Positions 25,061 through 36,540 are shown, counted from the first letter of the stretch. The stretch: 64,000 bases of DNA from Favolaschia claudopus (GCA_037176885.1 JAWWNJ010000005.1:2480001-2544000); one strand, 5' to 3'. Translations and numbers: made by a program. The notes: generated by a model not told the origin, from the sequence alone.

Positions 25061-25559
25061 CGAAAGTGTGATCACCCAAAATTTCCACCAGATGATACCC
25101 TTGTATTATACCGTTTCCTCGATGGTTTCAGCCCAATTTTTTCAGTGTTGCAGAGAGCCGGTGGCATAAGGTGTACTCCTGTTTTTGTGTAATCAAGGCT
25201 TCACGGTGCGGGATGGCGCATCAGCATAACGTAACATTGGAGACGGCGATCATGCTCTGTCAACGACCTCTTCCGAGGCCACCATGTCGGACGCTGTGCG
25301 TTGTCAAGTCTCCTTCGTTTTTGTCGTCCGGTCTCGTCCGGTGTGTAACTGACAGCATCACGAACAGCTCCCTGCGATCTTTCGTAATCCTCCAACTTGA
25401 AGCTCCCCTGCCAGTGGATCCAAGAAAAAATTCGCTTATCTAAATTACTCAATTGCTGTCGCAGATCTCGCCCTCGCACCTCCCCGTTGCACTCTTGACG
25501 TTCGTGACAACTCATTCCCAAACTTCGCAACTACTTCGACCGGCTTTGAACTACCATCC

Positions 25560-25641
25560 ACTTCAGCGGAATGTATTCATGCAGAAGAACTCTCGTTCGA
25601 TTCGGGAATCGGTCCTATAAAATGTCCTTGCAATTTTTTTT
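25560..25641 (+). repeat. tRNA-like SINE-type repeat, copy 6
   Basis: The T-arm-like block CTCG-TTCGATT-CGGG is near 25592-25606, followed by AATCGGTCC and a T8 run at 25634-25641, as in copy 1. Confidence 0.6.
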
Positions 25642-26534
25642 GTTGTTCCTTACACTTACTATTGGCAAGTGCTCTCTCATATTTATTCTATGGCATTGGC
25701 CTCCTGGGACAGGAAATCCAAACTCCGACGACTGGAACGAAAGTGCTGTTCGGATCGTACGTCTCGTTAAGGGACCGTGCCTTCTTGCGAACTACATGAA
25801 CATCGACACAGACCGGCTGCGCCGCCGCTGCGGACTATCGCGTCCCGGCATCCGGTCCACGAGGTTCAATAAATTCAAGAAGATCCCGATGGATTCAAGT
25901 GTCGGTCTAAAAAAGGTGCCCGTCATGCGTGTCCTTTTTCAGCTTCTCATCTCTACGATATTAGAACCCGTACGACTACTACTACTACTATTGCTCCTTT
26001 CGTGAAGCTTCGAATTTGGTCTGTGTAGGTGTTTTTTATTATAACCCATGCGACTTTCAGAATCTGGGCTGCGATGATCATGATCATCCCACAAGGATAT
26101 TCCTAAACCCTCGAACTTTTTCATGCCGTGGAGCGACTTTCCTGAAGAAATTCATTGGAGTATTATGCGGCGTGCGCAATAACGGCTATATATTCCCTAA
26201 TCATCTCTACGGGCACAGAGCGGGCGGCTTAAATTTCAGGGCTTGCCATTAATCCTGTTCAGAAAGAGCGGAAGTTGAACCAAATTCAGGCAGGAACTTT
26301 TGAATTCTCGTTCGACTCGGGATTAAATCGGACCTACATATATGGCAACTTCAAGGAGTCCTTCCATACCATCTGAGCACAACGCTACAAGCTGTGGTTC
26401 GTGTCATTCCTGAAATCAAATTCTGGTTTACTTTGTCACGACTCGAGCGGATCTTGACCTGGAAACAATCTCCTGCTCCATCATAACCAAGCCTCGCGGG
26501 ACTGCACCGTGTATTAACCTGCACGAATCTGTTT

Positions 26535-26593
26535 CCCGGCAGGACGCCTGTTCGATGCAGGCTCAGGTCATGATTGGACTTCAACTGGTTTTT
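26535..26593 (+). repeat. tRNA-like SINE-type repeat, degraded copy 7
   Basis: The hairpin CCTG-TTCGATG-CAGG is near 26547-26561, with GGCTCAGGTC and a T5 run after it. A further arm-only match (TCTCGTTCGACTCGGG) lies near 26306. Confidence 0.4.
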
Positions 26594-26836
26594 GTTGTCC
26601 TGTTGTTCTTTTTTAGGTTCTTATATTCGCTTGCATCATAGCACTACCAACGAAGTTCGAAAACGGCTATGACTTTGTGTGGGTATATAAAATCAAAGCA
26701 CGGTATATGTCGTTCGCCACATCACATCACATCCTCATCCTCCCGTCTCCCGTCTCCAAACCAAATCAAAACCAATCCTCGACGGGCTCCGCCAACTACA
26801 AAACGAAGCCTGGTGAAAGCCGAGAATAAGAATAGA

Positions 26837-26920
26837 ATGCGCTTCGAAAGCCGAGAAAAGAAGAATGCGCTTTGAAACTCAAAGCTTAGAGGATGCGCTT
26901 CGAAGCTCAAAGCTTAGAGG
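26837..26920. repeat. Three near-tandem 27-bp units spanning a stop codon
   Basis: Three units begin ATGCGCTT(C/T)GAA near 26838, 26866 and 26893. The last two carry AAGCTTAGAGGATGC. On the minus strand this is the end of the secreted-protein gene: the last codons and stop were duplicated into its 3' untranslated region. Confidence 0.75.
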
Positions 26921-27765
26921 ATGCTGCCGAGGAGCTGGACGACGGGGCCGAGGCCGACGCCGTTGAGGGTGTTGACGACGGGGCCGACGAGGGGGGCGAG
27001 GGCGACGAAGAGGCCGTTGACGACGGGGGCGACGGTGGTGAGGACGGGGTCGAGGGCGCCGCTGGGTAGGAGAGGCGTAAGTAAATACGGTACAGCAAAG
27101 GAAGAGGAGAGACGGGACACTCACAGGGCACCGTTGAGCAGGGGAACGAGGTCGGCAGCGAGGGGGCCGCTCTCGACGAGGGAGAGGACCTGCTGGGTGG
27201 CGCCGTAGACGGTCTGCAACGGAACGTTTGAGTTCATGGAAACGAATGAGACAACGCGAACAAACGCACGGTGAAAACGGGAGCCAAGAGCTGAGCAGCG
27301 CCGGTAGCATCGATGACACCGTCAGCGGTGGCGAGGACCTCGGCGAGGGGCTTGCCGGCAAGGTCGGAAAGCTGGGAGACGGCGGAGGTGAGGACGGCAG
27401 TGAGCTCCTCGGTGAGGGGCTGGATGACGGCCTGGGTGGCGTTGGCCTCAACAATGGAGGCTAAAATAAATATATCGCGCAAATTGAGTAAAGTGGAAAA
27501 AATAAATAAGACAGCAAATAAACGCACAGAGAGCGGCGGTGACGGGACCGAGGTCGCTCATGACCTGGTTGATGATGGTGGGGAGAGGGACGACGCCATT
27601 GACAGTGGCGACGGTGTTGACGACGGTGCCCTCGATGGTGCCAACAGCGGCGTTGACGACGCCGCCGACCGTGCCGAGGAGACCGCCGAGGAGGTCACGG
27701 GAGACGGCGGCGGGAGCGGCGAAGGCAGCGGTGGCGAGGGTGACGGCAACGGCGAAAGAGCGCAT
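26914..27765 (-). CDS. Small secreted hydrophobic protein, paralogue A
   Basis: I do not recognise a named family. The start at 27765 gives a signal peptide (MRSFAVAVTLATAAFAAP). A Gly/Val-rich stretch of about 22 residues is absent from its paralogue. Then come VPLPTIINQVMSDLGPVTAAL, ANATQAVIQPLTEEL, LAEVLATADGVIDATG, LLAPVFTTVYGATQQVLSLV and a C-terminal block VNTLNGVGLGPVVQLLGSIL, stop at 26914-26916. About 222 residues in four exons, with no cysteine-rich pattern, so it is not a hydrophobin. It is mostly amphipathic helix by composition and may be a wall or surface protein. The paralogue at 38580 is about 70% alike and has introns at the same places. A TATA box lies about 100 bp upstream. 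Confidence 0.75.
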
Positions 27766-27866
27766 GTTGTAAGTTGGTTTAAAGGATAGTGGGGTAGTTG
27801 GGAGTGAGTTGTGGGGTAGGTAGACTTCGTGGGCGAGTCGGTGAAGACACGAGAGACGGGGATGGG

Positions 27867-27874
27867 TTTATATA
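27867..27874 (-). promoter_or_regulatory. TATA box of secreted protein A
   Basis: TATATAAA on the minus strand, about 100 bp before the start codon at 27765. It is matched by a similarly placed TATAAAAAA before the paralogue at 38580. Confidence 0.6.
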
Positions 27875-28623
27875 AGTCAATTCGTTCGCCGATGAAACGA
27901 TTATGAGCGCGTTGACCGGAGGCATTAGAATTATGGTTGTCAAGACGATGAAGAGAACGAGCTCCACTTGGTATCACGGAATCAGAAAAGAAGCTGTTCG
28001 AAACATATTTTGTGGAGTCGCGTATTTGCCGGGAAACAACGCCGGCGCTTCCGTGGGTTGGCTACTGTTGGCTAGCGGCGTTTTCCGTTGAACTTTTTGG
28101 GAAGAGCGTAGACTCGGAGGATCGTTCCAGGTTCACGAATGAAAGGATCTAGTGAAACGCTGAGAGTGACGATAAAAATGAAAACATCGAACTTGTAGAG
28201 TTAGAAACGGAATTCGGCAGAATCCGCTTAAGGCCGAGGAAGGGAAAATTGACTCTGATCCGTTTCCCCGACATTTCGGATTCCCATGACGCGACTTCCT
28301 TTCCTTTCCCTCGTTCCTTCTCCCGAAAAACTTTTCACTCGCGCTCTACCAGGCTACCACGCTGCGCAAACTAAGCAGATATTTGACCGAGTTCAGCGCA
28401 CAACCCACACTCTCCCACACCACGCGTCAACCCACCAAGAATGCATGTTCAGGTGGCGGTAATCTCCGAGTCTAAGCGAATCTTTTCACTGACGATCTCT
28501 TGCCTTGCTGGCATGTTGCGGGAATGGTCCGGCAACAACGCCCACACCCATGGCAGCCAATCGCAATTAGCGCTGTGGAGTCGAACGACATAAAAGAAGC
28601 AAATTGCGAGACGCCGCCCGCAC
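27875..28623. other. Gap between secreted-protein promoter and transposon
   Basis: No gene or repeat is recognised. It ends at the left target-site duplication of the 5.9-kb transposon. Confidence 0.5.
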
Positions 28624-28632
28624 GTTAGAAAA
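28624..28632. repeat. Left 9-bp target-site duplication
   Basis: GTTAGAAAA immediately outside the left end of the transposon, identical to 34494-34502. Confidence 0.92.
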
Positions 28633-28818
28633 CAGGCTCCTACACAGCCGCGGTTTCGAGGCTCACAATAATTCGGGGAGGGATTACAATGTGAATTCTG
28701 AATAGATTTATGTAGTCAGAATAATCGTGAGAATAAGTGTGACATATGTGACCGAAAGTTGAGGGTGAGCCTCTCCACGGCGGCTGCCCGATAACATATA
28801 CAAATAACATAGCCACAG
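28633..28818. repeat. Left terminal inverted repeat
   Basis: The outer 35 bases match the right end with one change. A diverged centre of about 75 bases follows, then an inner block of about 90 bases that matches nearly perfectly and ends AACATAGCCACAG. The outer block contains the palindrome CCGCGG. The conserved outer and inner blocks suggest separate functions, cleavage site and transposase binding or promoter. Confidence 0.92.
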
Positions 28819-28911
28819 CGTGGACCCCGAGCGACCTTGGCACCACGCTAGATTTGCTCGACGCGTCGTGCTCCTCCAAACGCGACTACTCCTATGGTAC
28901 TCCCGCAGTAA

Positions 28912-31622
28912 ATGCCTAATGTTCATTCAAAATCAGTCTCGGCCTCCTCTAGCGCCGGCTCCCCACACTCCTTTGAAAAAATCCGCGCTGCAGCCATCAA
29001 GCACCTCGGATACACACCATGTCTGTGGCAGATTAAAGTCGTCGAAGCCGTCCTCCAGCATGACGGAGATGTCGTCTGTATATCAGCTACTGGGTCTGGG
29101 AAAACTCTCACCTTCTGGCTCCCTCTTCTCTTCAAAACCGACGGCATCCAATTGATTATCAGTCCTCTCAATATTCTCGGCGACCAGAACGTTGCTCAAT
29201 TGGCTGGGATGGGTATCAAGGGCATTTCAATCACGGCGGAAACAGCTACGTATCAAAACTTCCAGGTGTGTAAACTGTCGGCTCTGTATCGGCAGCAGCA
29301 ATTGACGCGACATGGTCCAGGATATTGAGGATGGGAAATACCGTGTTGTCGTGACCAACGTTGAGACGTTGATGCAGGCGGGTGGTGGCTTCGAGAAGCT
29401 GTGGAAGAGGCCACAGTTTACGTCGCGGCTGATCAGTCTCATCTGGGATGAGGGCCATTGCATCAGTAAATGGGCTGGCTTCCGTCCGGAGTACAAGGAG
29501 GTCGGCCGCCTTAGGTTTCTCATCCCACGCTCCATTCCCTTCGTTGTCGTGTCTGCGACACTCCCACCCGCTGTTCTCTCTGATGTAATGCAAACACTTC
29601 AAATTCATTCCGACAAAGTAACTATAATTCGGCGGTCAAATGACCGGCCCAACATTCACCTCACCGTTCGGGAGATGAAGTACCCAATGTGCAGCTTCAA
29701 GGACTTGGCTTTCCTCATCCCGGAGGACTGGAAACCCGGGGACCCACTCCCCGTCAAGTTTCTGATCTTCTTCGACAGCATCGCTGATTCTATCGAGGCT
29801 GCGAGATACCTCCGCAACCGCCTACCTCCCGAGCATAGACATAAAATAAAGTGGTTTAATTCGGAAATGTCATCTGAGTTCAAAGAAATTGAGGCGGAGG
29901 CCCTCCGGCTGGGGAAGATCTGGGGGCTTTTCTGCACAGACTCATTTGGAATGGTAAGTGCTCAATCGATGTTACGTCTTCTTTTGGTAACCGCGGCCCA
30001 GGGTCTTGACTTGGCCGACATACTTCTCGTTATTCAGTGGCGTTCAACCTGCGACATGTGTACTCTGTGGCAGCGACTCGGTCGCGCTGCCCGTGCCTTT
30101 CATCTCACAGCAAAAGGTTTATTTCTCGTGGAGCCGAAACGGTTCGATGCAAACATCGCGAAGGCCGAAGCTCGGGCGGCAAAGCGGGCAGCTGCTGTGA
30201 AGAAGAGGAAGCAGTGTTCTGACCCCACTGACCAGCCGCCAGCAAAGCGCGCCGCAGCCGCTTCTCCTGATGCCCCGAATGTCCCCATTCCTGTCCCCAT
30301 CTCTGCTCCAGTCACCACAGCCGTCGACGATCCGTCTCTCGACGTCTCCGATGAACTTGACGACACTGACGACATCCCCAACGATCCCCTCCAACCCCAC
30401 TCTCTTGCCAGTGCGGACAAAACTTCCCGCGCTGAATATCGTGCCGAGCGACGAGCTGCATATGCTGCAGTTGTTACGCATGAGCCCGGGTGGAAGAAAC
30501 AGCTGAAAAAGAGAGGTGCAGATCGCCTCGAGCCGGCGCTCGATGATTTTATCAATGCACCTACACGGCAGCCTGGCAATCCTTGTTACCGCGAGCCTAT
30601 TATGATTTTTTTTGGGAATGATAAGACGGGTGAGTGCATCAATTAAATATTAGACTCCTCACATACCTTTCTCTAGTCTCGACTCATATGCAGTGTCGGT
30701 CAGACCTGCGTGAAGGATGTCCGCGCTGTGTTGTCACAGACTCGGAGATCTGCTGTGAGCTGTGCTCCCCAGATGAGTTCTCCGAGTTTGCGCGCGTTGA
30801 TATACTCAAAGCGAAGGCTCAAGCTCCCCGCTCCCGTATCCCCAAATATGTAGCTGACCCATCCGACATGGCCTTGCGTACGGCCCTCCATTCTTTCCGG
30901 AAATCACGGGCTGGCGAAGTCCTCGGTCCTCTACATTATCGCAAACATGGCGCCGGCTCGATCATGTCAAGCGAGGTGCTCGATCGCATTGCGGATTGCG
31001 CACACTTCTACAAGATACAAAGCACAGCAGACCTGGCAAGAGAAACTGACTGGCATCGCATCGCTGAGGACGGAACCAAAGTCCTTGCCGTTATCATGCA
31101 GCATCGGCCGCCTCCAGGCCCCGCACCCTCTGTCCCGGCTCCCCTCCATTCCTCGAATACAAACTTACCTCTCGTTTCCACTCCCAAAAATCGTAAATGC
31201 GGCAAGTGCGGTCAATCTGGGCATATCGGTATGTCATATAACAATTTTTCACGCATTGCAATTGCTCAACAAACGTAGCTTCTAACCAAAAATGTCCAAA
31301 GTATAGTGCGCGTGGATCCGGTAGGCGTGTATCCACAATTGAGAACACACCGTGCACACCCACGAACCCAAACACATCTCGATCCACCCCTCCACTCAGC
31401 CCATCTTCTTTCGCTGTTACTCCACACCTGCAGTCTTGTCTTCCGTTCCGCCAAATTACGAATGCAATCCCATATAATCAATCTCCCATATCCTCCTATA
31501 GCAATAATTCACCCGCATCTCCATTCCGATTTACTTATAATTCCCAAATCAATTCTACGGTATCATCTTCGAGCACCTCTCCCTACATGTATCCACCACC
31601 ATCGCGTTATAATACAGAATAA
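28912..31622 (+). CDS. RecQ-type ATP-dependent DNA helicase with C-terminal zinc knuckle
   Basis: A superfamily-2 helicase carried by the transposon. After MPNVHSKSVS it has the RecQ-like lead YTPCLWQIKVVEAVL and Walker A ATGSGKT. TNVETL and the DEGH box follow in WDEGHCISKW, then SATLPP. The second RecA-like lobe has KFLIFFDSI, CTDSFGMGLDLADILLVIQW across an intron, and the arginine-finger motif QRLGRAARA. Further on is a Cys-rich zinc-binding segment, CPRCVVTDSEICCELC. The last exons give CGKCGQSGHIASNQKCPKY, a C-x2-C-x4-H-x6-C knuckle like that of TAF1, then a Ser/Pro-rich tail, stop at 31620-31622. Four introns, about 840 residues. It may unwind transposon DNA or help repair excision sites. 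The start at 28912 lies 94 bp inside the left repeat. Confidence 0.9.
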
Positions 31623-31661
31623 TTCATGCAGATTCACAGTGATTGTACAGCGTGAAGCAGA

Positions 31662-34268
31662 CTAGTCAACTAGAAGATCCTCTGCCTCTATTGTGCTATC
31701 TCCCGGCTCCTCCCCTTCGTCGTCTGGATGTTCTTGCCCAAATTTAGTCGACAGCATCTTGCCCTGACCTTGATCAATGATGTCCGGTATACTGTAGCTG
31801 GTTGTTCTACCGGCGCGCCGCTCGTTTGCTCCGTGTTCCTCCATATATCGAGTACATTTCTGGAGGGTTTTAGTCATGTCCGGTGGGCCATGGAGTGCAG
31901 TCAGCGAAGTAAGGATAAAATTTCGTGTGATGTTTTCGGCGCATTGGCTGTATATATGAATTAGCGGCGATTCTTCTAACACTCGTTGCTTTGTGTAGTT
32001 TGAACCACGTCCACCGTAGGTATCCTATTTCTGAGTAAATATCTGTCAGAAGTTCTGCAGTCAAAATTGGAAGACGCACTTTGGTTGGTAGATTGATCAT
32101 CTGCTCAACCACCCAGTCTACACCACGCGACTTTCCTTCTTGTCCTGTTGGGTTTGGGAGAATATTATATCGAACTGCATGGCGGAGGGGAGGTGGATAT
32201 TCAAAGTGTACATCATTCATGAATTTGAGCATATGTGCCGCATATTTGTGTTTTCCGACAGCCTTGAAGATATAGATCCACGTTGGAAATAGAGTTTCGA
32301 TCCGACCAATGTCACCGAAATTCATCGCAGATGAGAGTTCTTCGTACAGGCTGAAATACTGATGCATCTGAAGAATATTCTCCTTTTGTTGGTCCCGTTC
32401 GGCTGAGTGCTTTTGACGAAGCTCAAAAATGTTCAGGTCTTCAGCGCCAGCCACATAGTGTGAGGCCAGGTATTCAGATATCTCCTTGACAAGTTCAAAC
32501 GATGGTTTTGAGTCTGCGAATGCTTGAAGAGAGGTCCACTCTGAATTCCGGCGCAACACTTCTATGCGCCAGGCATCCAAGCGAAGAGCAGCTCCAACAT
32601 GGGCTATCACTTCATGCATTCGGCGAAATCCTGGATCGGAACTGATCTTCCCTGTTTCCTTCGGGCGTATGACTGCGCTGAAATGCATCAAGCTGGTGGT
32701 ATCGTCCCGTGCGGTTTTGGGCTCAATGAAGATCCGCCAAATTGCATCCGCTGCTGCCATCTTGAGGTGAAAAAGGCCCATAATGAAGATGACATACTGA
32801 TAACGACGCCATGGTGTTTCTTCGATTGAGCGCCGCTCCAGTATTGAAGCTATACGCTCCCCAGTTCCAAGATCACCATGAAATAAAACCACATAGGGAA
32901 CCATTGACTTGACATTGCGTTCCCAGATACCTTCGAACTTCTCCGAAGGATCACCGACTCCACCCTGCTCCAGAAATTCAGGAATGGCTTGCAGGTTTCC
33001 AGCCACGGTTGATTGCTTGATATCAAGCGAGCGCGCTGGTGCCCATCGCATCTTCACGACTGGTATTTGCTCTACCATCTCAGGTTTTCCCTGTTTGGTC
33101 GCAAAAGCGGAGAAAAATTCCGGCCCATATTTGATTAGATCCATGCGAAAGAGCCAAGCATTAAATCGTTCACGGCATGTCAAGTTGGATGGATGAAGGA
33201 TTTCGGGATGCAGGCTTTCAAAATGCTGCTCCAGATCAAGTATTGTACGGGTTGGATGCAAAGTTTTGGGGTCGGTGGTGGGATTGAGAGGATTTTTGAG
33301 CCACAGCTCCTGCGAGCAGCGGAGGTGTTCTGCTGTTACCCCATGCTCCAAGAGAATGAGGCCGCCCGATGTTAGATGGGTAAGGGTGTCAGTAGATTTT
33401 TCGCTGACTGGCACAAGACCCGGGAAGTTGATATCAAAATTGTCGTATGCGTATCCCGCAAGAAGTGTCTGTCCCATCGCTCGCAGTGTTTGATGGGTTT
33501 CCCGAGAAAGGGAGCGGACTGCGTTCTCGATCGCGTCTACAGAGATGGTGACGCCCATGTGCGCGAGAGTTTCGATGACTTTGTACGGGGTGTTTGAGGC
33601 ATGCAAAAAAATCCCAAACACACTCTCGAGTGCATTGCACTTGCTATTAGAGCTCTGCATTAAAATACTGATAATAACAACTCGTTTCTACCGTCTCATT
33701 CAATCTACGATGTAAATACTTGATAAGATTCAAAACTCACTATGATGAGGAGCGCTTCCCGCCGCGCCGCAAGTTTCTGAGCGCGCTCCGAAAGATTCTC
33801 CTCTGGCTCATCAAGATCCATCCCATCCTCAGCACCTTCAATGTCTGCGTCGCTCTGCTGACTAGCAGACAACAAGATTCCCACAAGATCCCACAGATCT
33901 GGCGCTAATCTCCTCATTTTGGCAGCCATATCTTCGATGCGGAAGTCCAGCAGCTGTTTGGCCGATGTATTGGACGCAGAAAAATGCCATCCATTTTCCT
34001 TGTCAGCCAGATCGCGAACATGTTGGGCATATTTCAGCTTTATTTTGCCGTTTGCCCATGCCAGAGTTGATTCGGAGGTGCGCGGATGGTCGAGAAATGC
34101 ATTGAAGACATCATTAGAATGATATATGAGATCCTCGACGGCGGAATGGCCGATAAACGATGGGTGACGGAGGATAGAGACGACGAATGATGGTATAGAC
34201 AGTCGCTGATCCTCCAATTTTGCCAATACTGCGCTAATTTGAGTGTGGGATGCCGTGGCAAGAGCCAT
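31662..34268 (-). CDS. DUF6589-like protein, proposed transposase
   Basis: About 832 residues in three exons (introns about 33665-33733 and 32031-32085). I recognise the pattern of the fungal family labelled DUF6589, whose function I do not know to be established. Exon 2 begins KRVVIISILMQSSNSKCNAL. Notable blocks are YAYDNFDINF (Asp about 258), VPYVVLFHGDLGTGE (Asp about 448), IFIMGLFHLKMAAADAIWR (His about 483), NILPNPTGQEG, and GGRGSNYTKQRVLEESPLI after the last splice. Two Asp residues at the ends of hydrophobic strands, then a xxH motif and late acidic residues, resemble the RNase H-like DDE fold of MULE and hAT transposases. The tail is acidic. It converges on the helicase gene and starts 41 bases inside the right repeat. 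The family label is fairly sure; the catalytic assignment is inference. Confidence 0.82.
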
Positions 34269-34308
34269 TCGCAGACAGAGTTGGTGAGCCTAATTGGGAA
34301 TCGGGGTC

Positions 34309-34493
34309 CTGTGGCTATGTTATTTGTATATGTTATCGGGCAGCCGCCGTGGAGAGGTTCACCCCTCAACTTTCGGTCACATATGTCACATTTATTCCCA
34401 CACCTCAAAGTGTATTTATTTCGACTCTGAATTAACAACTGAACACCGCTACAAGCACTGTGAACCTCGAAACCGCGGCTGTGTAGGAGCCTG
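34309..34493. repeat. Right terminal inverted repeat
   Basis: Reverse complement of the left repeat, with conserved outer (about 35 bp) and inner (about 90 bp) blocks. Confidence 0.92.
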
Positions 34494-34502
34494 GTTAGAA
34501 AA
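34494..34502. repeat. Right 9-bp target-site duplication
   Basis: GTTAGAAAA immediately outside the right end, identical to 28624-28632. Confidence 0.92.
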
Positions 34503-36414
34503 CCTATCTCCTATCCAGTTACGGCTTCTAGGTTACCAATAGCAAACGCCGAACGCATTTTGCCAAGCCTGTGTAATGTCCGCCAACATCTATGATCTAT
34601 TCTTGGGCGACTTTATCTCGCGGCGTTCCGCATGGTCCCAATTTCCGCACCGTCGAAGTCATATTGGTTGTGCCAGAGCAGGACCCGTTGAGGACCCGCC
34701 CAGTGGGACATGCGCGACGTCGTGGCCCCCGAGAAAAATCTTCTTTCCCTCACCTCTCGGCATGCTCTATTGCGATCGGTTCGTTGCATTTTATGTTTCT
34801 CAATCGCTGTCCTCGACGCTCGTGCTTCCGATTTCAATATACCTAGCTCCGCGCTCAAATCTCGTCTCCACTGGAATACTGACCCCCCCTCCTCGTGGCT
34901 CTATCTTTCTAGGTCTGTCTATCTGCGTGTCAGCATATTCTCCGCATCTTCCTCTGCGGACTCGGTATTTCTCTTTGGGCACTTCCGTTCGCACACATCG
35001 TTTTGATGGTACTACCTGATTTAGGGTGCTCTCACTCGCTCATGTCTCTCGGTGGCTTTCGTGTTGCTGTGAATCGTGTGCTACCCTCCTGCGAATCGGC
35101 TTTTCACGCGATGGGGTTCCAAGGTGTATCGAGGCCGATGCAGCTCAGCTGGAACTCTTCTTAAGACGAACCGTCGGTCTGTTGTTCATTACACAACCTC
35201 GACGATTCGCCGTTGCATCGAAATACGACAAGCTGCGATTCCAGAGCTTTTGATGGAAGAGCGCGACCGATTTGCGAGACCTTTGCAAGAGCAGAACTGT
35301 TTCCTGTTGAATTCCCTGAGGCTTGCTCACTTACTGCAGACGGCAGTTGTGAGTCATCGCCAACGGTCAATATATTTGCCACGCTTTGCTCAAACGCTTT
35401 ACCAATTCACTAACTTCAGCGCTGCATCATTCATGTGTCGGTAAACGCAACGAACGGTCTGTGGTCGACTTGTTGGTTTGGTGAAAGTTTCCTAACAATG
35501 ATGTACAGTGCAAAAAGCACGCTAAAATATCTTCGTCATCGATGACCCAAGCCTTCTTCCCGAATCGAACGGGCTTTCCGTATGTAAGGCCACCGAAGTT
35601 CTATGGCTTTCAAACTTATTGAGATGTTTGAACCATCGCGACGAGAGGGCTGTGGCTCGCTTCTGGAAGTGCATTTTGGAGCTTTGAGCTTCCCTATGGT
35701 TCCAATGACTTAGGCTTCCACTCGACCCATTCCGAAAAGGCATCAGGCAAAAAAAAATCAAAAAGTCTCTGCCGCCCGAATAAACTTCGGATCGAGCGTC
35801 ACAGTCGAGCAGACGACATTTACAGTTCCATATGAGTAGCTTTATTTGTACTAGCCAAGTAGCACCTAATTCCTACCGCTGTCCATGGTCAATGAGACAC
35901 GGATTGCGAAAGAAGACCTTCAACTTGTGATCACGAATTTAATTATGGGTAATGATGGATTTATGTACGCCGAGACAAAATGGTTTCGACTCCTGGCGCT
36001 ATTCATCATGATATGAATAGTAAAGCGCATTCTCTCGCTCTAATCTTTCTCCGCCCGCAGAACGACAAGCGATGACTTCATCAAGATTTCCAACGCACCT
36101 TCATAACTTACACCTTGGGAAGCCTTGAGTGAACGGGATGCCTTGCTTCCTAGTAGGTGAGAACTTCGAGGGGTTTTAATTGGTTGTAGAGCAATCTGCA
36201 TCCAAACTCTTGTAGCTGACCGCTTCTAAATACAGAAAGACAGTGTTTCGTTTGCCCCGCCCACGCGCTTTCCCACGGTTGAATGTGACGGTTGAACTTC
36301 GTGTCACGGTCACACTGGCACTGAATAAGTAGCTCTGCGGCATTGCTTGACTTCAGGGACAGTTGAACGGTAATACAGATCTGCCAATAATCTAATAAGC
36401 TTCAACTGCTCAGC

Positions 36415-36540
36415 AAAAAAAAAAAAAAAACACGGCCACATTCAGCATACGAAGATCAACCCGAATCGAACGGGCACCCAGCTGCAACATCATCCGGGCA
36501 GCCGGGCAGTGTATAAGCGCCAGCGCTGACCATCCACCAT
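36415..36540 (-). repeat. tRNA-like SINE-type repeat, copy 8
   Basis: On the minus strand: a head with GGTGGATGGTCAGCG near 36524-36538, the hairpin CCCG-TTCGATT-CGGG at 36460-36474, then a T16 run (36415-36430). Confidence 0.7.

Larger units (their letters stand above)
23199..26836. other. Repeat island without recognised protein genes
   Basis: Holds SINE-type repeat copies (24587, 25560, 26307, 26535) and a second dispersed repeat (24862-25060) shared with the 40-kb region. Two 45-bp segments, near 23240-23288 and 24365-24412, share the block GGGAAAGCGTGGGAACCGT and flanking bases, so the F-box promoter seems partly duplicated. Open frames here are short and mostly overlie repeat copies. 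A short (CTA)n tract is at about 25974-25988. Confidence 0.5.
28633..34493. mobile_element. Intact 5.86-kb two-gene DNA transposon (DUF6589-like transposase plus RecQ-type helicase)
   Basis: Both ends read CAGGCTCCTACACAGCC inward and lie within imperfect inverted repeats of about 185 bp. The nine bases GTTAGAAAA occur directly outside each end (28624-28632 and 34494-34502), a perfect target-site duplication. Between the repeats lie only two multi-exon genes that converge with 39 bases between their stop codons: a RecQ-family helicase (+) and a DUF6589-like protein (-). Both genes start within about 100 bp of an inverted repeat, so the repeats probably hold both promoters. Perfect duplication and undamaged frames indicate recent movement. 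A 9-bp duplication is the size made by Mutator-like elements, but neither protein looks like a standard MULE transposase. The boundaries are seen directly; the assignment of the transposase is inference. Confidence 0.93.

Noticed and set aside
25571..26005. 144-codon plus-strand frame
   Set aside because: It runs through a SINE-type copy and a CTA microsatellite with no protein-like features.
26879..27454. 191-codon Pro/Arg-rich minus-strand frame
   Set aside because: It is an out-of-frame reading through the exons of the secreted-protein gene, caused by GC-rich codons.
31870..32030. Frameshift in the DUF6589-like gene
   Set aside because: The change of frame near 32030 is explained by a 55-base intron with good GTGCGT...ATAG ends that restores GGRGSNYTKQR.
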